This document shows positions 1 to 5,190 of a stretch of DNA of 5,190 nt, piece after piece. The notes below the pieces were generated by a model. It ran no database searches and was not told where the DNA came from. It saw only the letters and a program-made list of their open reading frames with translations. Position 1 is the stretch's first letter, and the number at the start of each line of letters is the position of its first letter. The stretch lies in NCBI GenBank assembly GCA_023257495.1, contig JALRCC010000115.1, forward strand, positions 1-5,190, in the 5' to 3' direction. Source of the stretch: Rugosibacter sp. (GTDB lineage: Bacteria > Pseudomonadota > Gammaproteobacteria > Burkholderiales > Rhodocyclaceae). Position numbers and translations under genes: made by a program.

Positions 1-695
1 CCCGGCAAAATGACCTGCCAAGAATCTTCCTTGCTCTCTTCGGCACCTGTGCGCTCGAGACCCATCAGTGCTGCAGACGCTACCAGACAATTTCGATGGA
101 CACGCACGAAATTATCGGCAAATTCATCTTCCAGCCTGATCAAGGATTCCTCAAGCAGATACTCACGCTCAACGGTACGTGCCGTGACGTACTTCTGCTC
201 GGCTCTCAAATAAAGAATATCGGCGACAGGCACAAGCAGAATACGTCCCCGCTCAAGGCAAGACAAATGTCGCCGTGTTGCCAGCGCCGACTTTTCAAGA
301 CGCGCTGCCTCATCCGGATGACGCGCGGCTTTCTGCAAAGCGACTGCAAGGCGCGCTGCGCGCACCGGCTTCACAAGATAATCCAGCACCGCCAACTCAA
401 ACGCGCTCACGGCATATTGGTCATAGGCTGTCACAAAAATAACCGATGGCGCTGCGGGCCAGCGCGCAAGATGACGCGCAAACTCGACACCATCCATACC
501 AGGCATGCGTATATCGACCAAAGCAATATCGCAAGGATGCTTTTGTATCAACGCTAACGCACTATGTCCATCATGCGCCTCGGCAACTACCGTCGTGGGA
601 ACTTCTTCCGCAATATCACTGAGCAAATCTCTCAGCCGCGAACGCGCGAGGGGCTCATCATCCACTAACAATAAACGTAACGGCGCACGCATCAT
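1..695 (-). CDS. algR: AlgR-like LytTR response regulator (C-terminus cut by window edge)
   Basis: DNA-binding response regulator, expected to be phosphorylated by the kinase encoded just upstream and then to bind promoter DNA in the cytoplasm. I translated it by hand: 231 complete codons before the left edge. Residues 1-120 form a receiver domain with the acidic pair Asp12-Asp13, phosphoacceptor Asp61 in LVDIRMPGMDG, Thr89, and Lys109 in YLVKPV. A short linker leads to a LytTR domain from about residue 142, with the family-typical stretches EQKYVTART, LEDEF and RVHRNCLV. Pseudomonas AlgR is about 248 residues, so only some 15-20 residues should be missing. The start at 695 gives an ATGA overlap with the kinase stop, the usual sign of translational coupling; a second ATG follows directly at 692. 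No clear Shine-Dalgarno sequence precedes it. In related genomes hemC often follows algR, but that would lie outside the window. LytR-type regulator is certain; the AlgR orthology rests on similarity plus gene order. Confidence 0.93.
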   Translation of the reverse strand, partial: MMRAPLRLLLVDDEPLARSRLRDLLSDIAEEVPTTVVAEAHDGHSALALIQKHPCDIALVDIRMPGMDGVEFARHLARWPAAPSVIFVTAYDQYAVSAFELAVLDYLVKPVRAARLAVALQKAARHPDEAARLEKSALATRRHLSCLERGRILLVPVADILYLRAEQKYVTARTVEREYLLEESLIRLEDEFADNFVRVHRNCLVASAALMGLERTGAEESKEDSWQVILP

Positions 696-1702
696 GTCAC
701 ATGTGGCCGATAGGGAAATTCAATCGATACGTGGAAACAACCTTCCCGGATTCCTGTCGTCATCACGGCTTCGAGTTCAAAAAAAAGCAGCAGGCGCTCC
801 CGGATGTTAGCCATTGCCATTTGATTTCCCTGCGCATGGCGAACGTCTGTCGACAACGTATTGGAAAGCTCAAGTCGCACGCGGTTATTCACCTGCTCGC
901 AGCGAATCAGGATATTCCCCGGCTGGGTCGATGGCTCAATGCCGTGATAAACGGCATTTTCCAGCAAAGGCTGCAACATCAGCGGCGGCACCAGTGGGTC
1001 GGGCGGACAAGAAGCCATATCCCACTGCACCTGAATACGATCGCCTAACCGGAGGCGTTCCAAACTGAGGTATTGCCGTGCTACCGCAATCTCTTCTGAT
1101 AGAGGCACCAGTGTTCGGTTTTCTCGCATCAGGACTCGAAACAAGTCAGAGAGCTCTTCTAACGCACTTTCAGCACGCTTAGGGTCTGCGCGGATCACCC
1201 CAAGAACTGCGTTTAATGTATTGAACAAGAAATGGGGGCGAATCCGCGCAGTCAGTGCCATCAGCCGTGCCTCGGCCAAGGCCGGGGATTGCGCACGCGC
1301 CATTAGATCGTGCCAGACCAGCAGCAAATACGTCGTGATAACTGACCACATCGCCATGCGCCCCAACCCGGCCTGCGTCCACTGCATGACGACAAAAAAA
1401 CCATGCGCCGCAGCGGTTACCAGTAGCACCAGCAACAGAACTACCGCTCGCCCGGTCTGCCGTGGCAAGGGGGGGATCCATACTGAAACCAAAGAGAGCA
1501 CTGCAAGATTCAATAGCAACAAAGGCTCGAGCAGAATGGCAATCCCGGCAAGCCCTGCCAGCGCGTGCGCCCAGTCGGGATTCGCCGCGAACACACTCAA
1601 CACCATGGCCAAATTCACCACGAGCACTGTGCGCAACCACAAAGCGCCTTGACGAAAGTCTGGCAAGCCCGATGTCACAAGGTTTCCCGTTATACTTGGC
1701 AT
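692..1702 (-). CDS. algZ: AlgZ/FimS-type membrane sensor histidine kinase (LytS family)
   Basis: Sensor kinase of 336 residues that should autophosphorylate on histidine and pass the phosphate to the adjacent LytTR regulator. The N-terminal part is hydrophobic, with probable membrane helices near residues 22-40, 46-75 (perhaps two), 86-106 and 115-131, and no sizeable periplasmic domain. A His_kinase domain of the LytS type follows, with the phosphoacceptor His157 in IRPHFLFNTLN. The ATPase N-box is at LQPLLENAVYHG (Asn249, His253). The C-terminal GNQMAMANIRERL (about 292-304) matches the G2 region of the AlgZ group, while a canonical DxGxG G1 motif is absent; Pseudomonas FimS/AlgZ is known to be degenerate in the same region. 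The ATG at 1702 is the longest possible start, because an in-frame TAA lies two codons upstream. Its stop overlaps the regulator's ATG by four bases, so the pair forms an operon transcribed away from argH. The signal sensed cannot be told from the sequence. Confidence 0.93.
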   Translation of the reverse strand: MPSITGNLVTSGLPDFRQGALWLRTVLVVNLAMVLSVFAANPDWAHALAGLAGIAILLEPLLLLNLAVLSLVSVWIPPLPRQTGRAVVLLLVLLVTAAAHGFFVVMQWTQAGLGRMAMWSVITTYLLLVWHDLMARAQSPALAEARLMALTARIRPHFLFNTLNAVLGVIRADPKRAESALEELSDLFRVLMRENRTLVPLSEEIAVARQYLSLERLRLGDRIQVQWDMASCPPDPLVPPLMLQPLLENAVYHGIEPSTQPGNILIRCEQVNNRVRLELSNTLSTDVRHAQGNQMAMANIRERLLLFFELEAVMTTGIREGCFHVSIEFPYRPHVT

Positions 1703-1811
1703 GTATTACCGTAGGTATTTCGCCGGTGTCCCAATGAATTTTTAACTTTCACTTCAAATTTCATTTGTACGCAGCGCATTTTCTGCGCATTGCAGTAAAC
1801 AACATAGCCTC
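1703..1811. promoter_or_regulatory. Divergent intergenic region between algZ and argH
   Basis: These 109 AT-richer bases separate two divergent starts and must carry both promoters unless one lies inside a gene. I could not assign a convincing sigma70 pair on either strand: TTGTAC at 1765-1770 resembles a -35 box for argH but has no good -10 box at the right distance. The heptamer GCGCATT occurs twice, at 1774-1780 and 1785-1791, eleven bases apart, and the same stretch contains the inverted repeat GCGCA-N5-TGCGC. That is a plausible protein-binding site, but this is inference. Confidence 0.5.
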
Positions 1812-3221
1812 ATGCCAATTATGACAGAACAAACACACCCCATTACGGATAAAACCTGGTCTGGCCGTTTTTCCGAGCCTGTCTCTGATCTCGTAAAACG
1901 CTATACCGCTTCGGTTTTCTTTGATAACCGGATGTGGCAGCAGGATATTCGCGGTTCGCTAGCACATGCCCGCATGTTGTCGCAGCAAGGCATCATCACA
2001 ACCGATGATCTGGCTGCCATAGAGCGAGGCATGGCTTTGATCCGCCAGGAAATCGATAGCAATCAATTCCAATGGAATCTTAACGATGAAGATGTTCATC
2101 TCAATATCGAAAAACGCCTCACTACCCTTATCGGTGACGCAGGCAAACGTCTGCATACCGGGCGCTCCCGCAATGATCAAGTGGCCACCGATATTCGCCT
2201 TTGGCTACGTGACATAATCGACGACATTGACGGCTTGTTGCGCGCACTGCAAAAATCACTGCTGACACTCGCTGAATCGCATAGTGAGACGCCGCTGCCA
2301 GGCTTTACCCATTTGCAAGTCGCACAACCTGTGACTTTTGCGCATCATCTGCTCGCGTATTTTGAAATGTTCCAGCGTGATCGCGAGCGCTTCACCGATT
2401 GCCGTCGTCGTGTCAATCGTCTGCCGCTCGGTGCTGCCGCCTTGGCCGGAACAACTTTCCCGATCAGCCGCGAGACGGTGGCACAGGAACTCGGCTTTGA
2501 AGGCATTTGTGAAAACTCGCTGGACGCTGTTTCTGATCGCGACTTTGCGATTGAATTCTGCGCATCCGCCTCACTCGTGATGACGCACATTTCGCGACTT
2601 TCAGAAGAACTCGTGCTGTGGATGAGCCCACGCGTAGGCTTTATTGATCTACCGGATCGTTTTTGCACCGGCTCTTCCATCATGCCGCAGAAAAAAAATC
2701 CGGATGTGCCCGAACTGGCACGCGGCAAAACAGGGCGCGTCTATGGCCATCTCATGGCGCTGCTCACGCTCATGAAGGCGCAGCCTTTGGCCTACAACAA
2801 AGATAATCAGGAAGATAAAGAACCCCTCTTTGACACGGCCGATACACTCATTGATACCCTGCGTATCTTCGCCGACATGATCCCCGGCATTCGCGTCAAA
2901 TCCGAAGCCATGGCAGCGGCGCTGCGCCAAGGCTATGCAACAGCAACGGATTTGGCCGATTATCTTGTGAAAAAAGGGCTCCCCTTTCGTGATGCCCATG
3001 AAGCAGTAGCCCGAGCGGTGCGTACCTGTGAGAGCCGGGGTTGTGATCTGGCGGCGCTGACCCTGGATGAATTGCGCTCCTTTTCACCGCTTGTCGATGC
3101 CGATGTATTCGAAGTCTTGACTATTGCCGGCTCAATCGCAGCCCGCAATCACCGGGGGGGCACAGCACCAGCACAAGTACGCGCCGCTATTGCGCGCGCG
3201 CAGGCTACTTTGATGCAATAA
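1812..3221 (+). CDS. argH: Argininosuccinate lyase
   Basis: Cytosolic enzyme of 469 residues that splits argininosuccinate into arginine and fumarate, the last step of arginine biosynthesis. It belongs to the fumarase/aspartase superfamily and acts as a homotetramer. Family landmarks are all present and in order: WSGRF near residue 16, HTGRSRNDQ at 115-123, the TH pair in [10 protein letters not shown] (166-167), and the superfamily signature [11 protein letters not shown] at 287-297, which carries the catalytic serine of the mobile loop, followed by [10 protein letters not shown] (328-337). The length is normal for bacterial ArgH and nothing is broken. The start at 1812 is the longest; an ATG three codons later (1821) is equally possible, and neither has a recognisable Shine-Dalgarno sequence. 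The gene diverges from algZ, as in Pseudomonas, and the kinase gene follows after only ten bases. Two homopolymer runs lie inside it: eight A at 2691-2698 in the signature, and seven G at 3154-3160. Confidence 0.98.
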   Translation: MPIMTEQTHPITDKTWSGRFSEPVSDLVKRYTASVFFDNRMWQQDIRGSLAHARMLSQQGIITTDDLAAIERGMALIRQEIDSNQFQWNLNDEDVHLNIEKRLTTLIGDAGKRLHTGRSRNDQVATDIRLWLRDIIDDIDGLLRALQKSLLTLAESHSETPLPGFTHLQVAQPVTFAHHLLAYFEMFQRDRERFTDCRRRVNRLPLGAAALAGTTFPISRETVAQELGFEGICENSLDAVSDRDFAIEFCASASLVMTHISRLSEELVLWMSPRVGFIDLPDRFCTGSSIMPQKKNPDVPELARGKTGRVYGHLMALLTLMKAQPLAYNKDNQEDKEPLFDTADTLIDTLRIFADMIPGIRVKSEAMAAALRQGYATATDLADYLVKKGLPFRDAHEAVARAVRTCESRGCDLAALTLDELRSFSPLVDADVFEVLTIAGSIAARNHRGGTAPAQVRAAIARAQATLMQ

Positions 3222-3231
3222 AACCAGGGCC

Positions 3232-4557
3232 ATGGAACAGCCTGAGCGCATTGGCAAATACGAGATACGGGGAAAGCTCGGCGAGGGAGCAACTTCTGTT
3301 GTTTATCTGGGCTATGACGCGTTTGCCTCACGTGAGGTTGCCATCAAGCTGATCACCCCGGATGCATTGCGTGATCAAGAGCTAGGACAACAATATCGAC
3401 GCTTGCTTCTGACGGAAGCATCCTTGGCGGGTCGCCTCCAGCATCCGCATATTGTGCAGATTTTTGATGCAGTGCTCGATGAACAGCAAAGCTTCATTGT
3501 CATGGAATATGTGCCCGGCAGCACATTAGAGGCTTTTTGCAAACCCAGCGATTTATTGCCCATTGATCGCGTAGTAGAAATTATTTTCAAATGCACACGT
3601 GCGCTTGACTATGCGCATCGCGCAGGCATTACCCATCGGGACATCAAGCCCGCCAATATTCTGCTTGCGCAAAAAAATGGGGGCGGCCCTGACAATGCAT
3701 CTCCCGTCAAATTCACTGGGGATATCAAAATCTCTGACTTTGGTGCCGCACTGATCAGCAGCGGAGAGCAAACACAGGTATCAGGCGTTGGCTCACCTGC
3801 TTATATGTCGCCACAGCAACTGCGCGATGAACCGCTCACCCAGCAGACAGACATTTATTCATTAGGCGTCGTGATGTATCAGTTGCTCACCGGAAGGCTT
3901 CCTTTTGAAGCGTCTTCCCACTTCGGCATGATCTACCAGATATGTAATACCGAGCCTCCTCCGCCTTCCATGTTTCGCGTAGATATTCCGCCAGGCCTTG
4001 AATCCGTTATCAAGCGCGCCATGCAAAAAGAACTGGCAACCCGCTACCAGACATGGGAAGAGTTTTCCCACGATCTTGCACAATCATTCCGCAATACGCA
4101 GTTGTCGATGGAGCATTCCGCTTTCCCCGACAGCGCAAAATTTGAAACGCTGCTCGCCCTACCCTTCTTTGCCGAGTTCTCCGAGGTCGAGATCTGGGAA
4201 GTCGTTCGCCTTGCCCGCTGGAGCGAGATTTCGCCACGCACCGTCATCATGAAAGAAGGCGAACCCGGCGATTTTTTCGCGTTTTTGCTGGAAGGCGAAC
4301 TGAGCGTAGAAAAAAACAAGCGGCATCTGGTCACACTGCATGCCGGTGAATGCTTTGGTGAAATGGCGATCATTCAAAAAGGCCGTCATGAGCGTGGTGC
4401 CGATGTCATCGCCACAACCACTGCCCGCGTGGTAACCATCCCGTCACAAGCATTGCAGCACAGCTCGAACGCCTGCCGCATGCACTTTTATCAAGGGTTT
4501 CTTGATGTCATTGCCGGTCGCCTGGCGGATGCAAACCAACGGCTTGCATCGCTTTAG
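3232..4557 (+). CDS. Ser/Thr protein kinase with C-terminal cyclic-nucleotide-binding domain
   Basis: Hanks-type protein kinase of 441 residues. The kinase domain spans about residues 9-283: glycine loop GEGATSVV (17-24), ATP-anchoring Lys39 in VAIK, helix-C Glu62, catalytic loop HRDIKPAN (135-142, Asp137), DFG at 169-171, TDIYSLG with Asp207, and the late Arg271 in LATRY. It is an RD kinase with all catalytic residues, so probably active, but the APE motif reads SPQ (193-195). About 18 Gly/Asn/Pro-rich residues (146-164) are inserted between the catalytic loop and DFG. After a short linker, residues 306-430 form a CNB domain; the phosphate-binding cassette FGEMAI...HERGA keeps Glu377 and Arg388, as in CRP. 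No membrane helix, PASTA or other extracellular part is visible, so it is likely cytosolic. The gene starts ten bases after argH and is probably co-transcribed; AGGG lies only two bases before the ATG, an oddly short spacing. No later start would keep the glycine loop. Substrates and ligand are unknown. Confidence 0.93.
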   Translation: MEQPERIGKYEIRGKLGEGATSVVYLGYDAFASREVAIKLITPDALRDQELGQQYRRLLLTEASLAGRLQHPHIVQIFDAVLDEQQSFIVMEYVPGSTLEAFCKPSDLLPIDRVVEIIFKCTRALDYAHRAGITHRDIKPANILLAQKNGGGPDNASPVKFTGDIKISDFGAALISSGEQTQVSGVGSPAYMSPQQLRDEPLTQQTDIYSLGVVMYQLLTGRLPFEASSHFGMIYQICNTEPPPPSMFRVDIPPGLESVIKRAMQKELATRYQTWEEFSHDLAQSFRNTQLSMEHSAFPDSAKFETLLALPFFAEFSEVEIWEVVRLARWSEISPRTVIMKEGEPGDFFAFLLEGELSVEKNKRHLVTLHAGECFGEMAIIQKGRHERGADVIATTTARVVTIPSQALQHSSNACRMHFYQGFLDVIAGRLADANQRLASL

Positions 4558-4558
4558 C

Positions 4559-4604
4559 AAAAATAAAACCTGCTGAATTCAGTCCGTCGCGCCGGCAAGC
4601 AGGT
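4559..4604 (-). terminator. Probable intrinsic terminator of grxD, overlapping its 3' end
   Basis: Read on the minus strand, ACCTGCT (4604-4598) pairs perfectly with AGCAGGT (4574-4568), and the stem is followed at once by TTTATTTTT (4567-4559). The loop is long, 23 bases, but can hold an inner CCG/CGG pairing. The grxD stop codon sits inside the loop. In the plus direction no T-run follows the stem, so it should not terminate the kinase transcript efficiently. The perfect palindrome CTGAATTCAG (4573-4582) could compete with this fold. Confidence 0.55.
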
Positions 4605-4905
4605 CAATACATTTCTGTAGATCACCTGCTTCATACATCTCGGTCATGATATCGCTTCCGCCCATGAATTCACCTGCGATATACAACTGCGGAATCGTCG
4701 GCCAATTTGCATAATCCTTGACGCCTTGACGTATCTCCGGATCAGCCAGGACGTCCACCGTACGCAGGTTTTTCACACCACACGCGCTCAGGATTTGTAT
4801 AGCGCGTGACGAAAATCCACACTGCGGAAACTGCGGCGTGCCTTTCATGAACAGTACGACTGGGCTATTAGTAACGATTTCGTGAATTTTTTTCTGGGTA
4901 TCCAT
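4579..4905 (-). CDS. grxD: Monothiol glutaredoxin, Grx4 type
   Basis: Small cytosolic CGFS-type glutaredoxin of 108 residues. Proteins of this family bind a [2Fe-2S] cluster as a glutathione-ligated dimer and take part in iron-sulfur cluster delivery and iron homeostasis, rather than in general disulfide reduction. Visible landmarks are Lys21 in FMKGTP, the active-site CGFS at 29-32 with the single cysteine Cys29, the WPTIPQLY loop with the cis-proline Pro72, and GGSD at 82-85; together these form the glutathione and cluster site. Length is typical of bacterial GrxD. I chose the ATG at 4905 because GGAG (4915-4912) stands six bases upstream; an in-frame TTG at 4917 would add four residues but overlaps that Shine-Dalgarno sequence. 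The gene is monocistronic by appearance: its own promoter lies about 35 bases upstream, and it converges on the kinase gene with a 21-base gap. Confidence 0.96.
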   Translation of the reverse strand: MDTQKKIHEIVTNSPVVLFMKGTPQFPQCGFSSRAIQILSACGVKNLRTVDVLADPEIRQGVKDYANWPTIPQLYIAGEFMGGSDIMTEMYEAGDLQKCIDLLAGATD

Positions 4906-4911
4906 GGCAAG

Positions 4912-4915
4912 CTCC
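4912..4915 (-). promoter_or_regulatory. Ribosome binding site of grxD
   Basis: GGAG on the minus strand, six bases before the ATG at 4905. It decides the start in favour of this ATG over the in-frame TTG at 4917. Confidence 0.75.
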
Positions 4916-4941
4916 AAAATAACTGAGTAAAAACATCGGGT

Positions 4942-4971
4942 ATTCTAGTGGCCTGATCTTGTCGACGTCAA
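4942..4971 (-). promoter_or_regulatory. Sigma70-type promoter of grxD
   Basis: On the minus strand, a -35 box TTGACG (4971-4966) is followed after 18 bases by a -10 box TAGAAT (4947-4942). Each matches the consensus at five of six positions. Transcription would begin near 4935, giving a leader of about 30 bases before the ATG at 4905. An imperfect palindrome, CTTGTCGACGTCAAG (4958-4972), covers the -35 box and could be an operator. Confidence 0.7.
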
Positions 4972-4975
4972 GCAT

Positions 4976-5089
4976 TTATAGCTTGTTCATCGCTCGAGAA
5001 AGCCAACCCGGTGGCACAATCAAAAAGTCGGCGTTGGTGAGACGGCGATACGATTCACGCATCGCCTCAATTCGCAGCCTCGGCAGCAA
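4976..5089 (-). other. Short open frame, possible gene remnant
   Basis: A 37-codon frame on the minus strand ends in TAA at 4978-4976, just before the grxD promoter. It is open back to a TGA at 5092-5090, with one internal ATG at 5062 that would give a 28-residue peptide starting MRESYRRLTNADF. I do not recognise the sequence. There is no Shine-Dalgarno sequence before the ATG, and the frame could be chance. Its composition is protein-like enough that it may be the 3' end of a decayed gene whose upstream part is gone. A second frame on the plus strand over the same bases is also open, which weakens the case for either one. Confidence 0.2.
5044..5066 (-). repeat. Inverted repeat forming a 9-bp hairpin
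   Basis: GGCGATACG (5044-5052) and CGCATCGCC (5058-5066) flank a five-base loop. On the minus-strand transcript all nine positions pair, one as G-U; on the plus strand that position is an A-C mismatch, so the fold favours minus-strand RNA. TGA (5038-5040) and TCA (5067-5069) can extend the stem beyond a three-base bulge. No T-run follows on either side, so it is not a standard intrinsic terminator. Confidence 0.5.
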
Positions 5090-5190
5090 TCAAAATTAAT
5101 TTGTAAGGCCTCAATAAACTTTGCGTCTATTGTTTAGGGAAACACTGAACAAGGTGTGAACGATTTTTCTATTGAGATGTCTGATGGGAA
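5090..5190. other. Right-edge region without confident gene; possible insertion-sequence end
   Basis: AT-rich bases with no assignable gene. From about 5135 the sequence AGGGAAACACTGAACAAGG resembles, from memory, the terminal repeats of some IS5-related elements. It is followed by an ATG at 5177 that stays open to the window end (Met-Ser-Asp-Gly). If it is an IS end, the transposase would start there and run off to the right. With only about 55 bases visible, neither the family nor the presence of the element can be established. Confidence 0.2.

Noticed and set aside
96..557. Plus-strand open frame of 153 codons
   Set aside because: It lies opposite the response regulator, whose receiver and LytTR motifs are unmistakable on the minus strand; the plus-strand product has no recognisable motif.
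1179..1640. Second minus-strand open frame inside the sensor kinase gene
   Set aside because: It is an alternative frame of the algZ-like gene, with no domain and no ribosome binding site; the long frame carries the HPHFLFN-type and N-box motifs.
1765..1770. TTGTAC as the argH -35 box
   Set aside because: No acceptable -10 hexamer lies 16-18 bases downstream, so I did not list it as a promoter.
2345..2728. Minus-strand open frame of 127 codons
   Set aside because: It is antisense to the catalytic part of argH, and its Arg/Ser-rich composition is that of a shadow frame.
4573..4582. CTGAATTCAG palindrome as an operator or bidirectional terminator
   Set aside because: It is ten bases of AT-centred palindrome at a gene end with no T-run on the plus side; the longer ACCTGCT/AGCAGGT stem explains the region better.
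4903..4917. TTG at 4917 as the grxD start
   Set aside because: It would use the Shine-Dalgarno bases as codons; the ATG at 4905 has GGAG at ideal spacing and gives the usual N-terminus of the family.

Overview
The window looks like a chromosomal segment of a proteobacterium of moderate GC content. The main evidence is the argH / algZ-algR layout: an argininosuccinate lyase gene diverging from a FimS/AlgZ-type sensor and an AlgR-type LytTR regulator. Pseudomonas and many beta- and gammaproteobacteria share this arrangement. Presence of a monothiol CGFS glutaredoxin (grxD) also fits. A betaproteobacterium, perhaps of the Nitrosomonadales kind, is my guess; nothing here fixes the genus.

Layout from left to right. 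Positions 1-695 (minus) hold a LytTR-type response regulator, AlgR-like, whose C-terminus runs off the left edge. Positions 692-1702 (minus) hold its partner, a membrane-bound LytS/AlgZ-type histidine kinase; the two overlap by four bases (ATGA). A 109-base divergent intergenic region (1703-1811) follows. argH occupies 1812-3221 (plus). Ten bases later, at 3232-4557 (plus), lies a cytosolic Hanks-type Ser/Thr protein kinase fused to a C-terminal cyclic-nucleotide-binding (CNB) domain. Convergent to it is grxD (4579-4905, minus), with its own sigma70-like promoter at 4942-4971 and a probable intrinsic terminator that overlaps its 3' end. The last 215 or so bases (4976-5190) hold no confident gene. 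They contain a short unrecognised reading-frame remnant, a strong hairpin, and at the extreme right a sequence that may be the end of an insertion sequence.

How the genes fit together: algZ-algR is a self-contained two-component system. argH is the last step of arginine synthesis, and the kinase is probably co-transcribed with it because the gap is too short for a separate promoter. The kinase-CNB fusion is the least ordinary gene here. It suggests protein phosphorylation gated by a nucleotide second messenger, but its ligand and substrates cannot be read from the sequence. I found no CRISPR array, tRNA, rRNA or intact mobile element, and no clear evidence of an entirely new multi-gene system.
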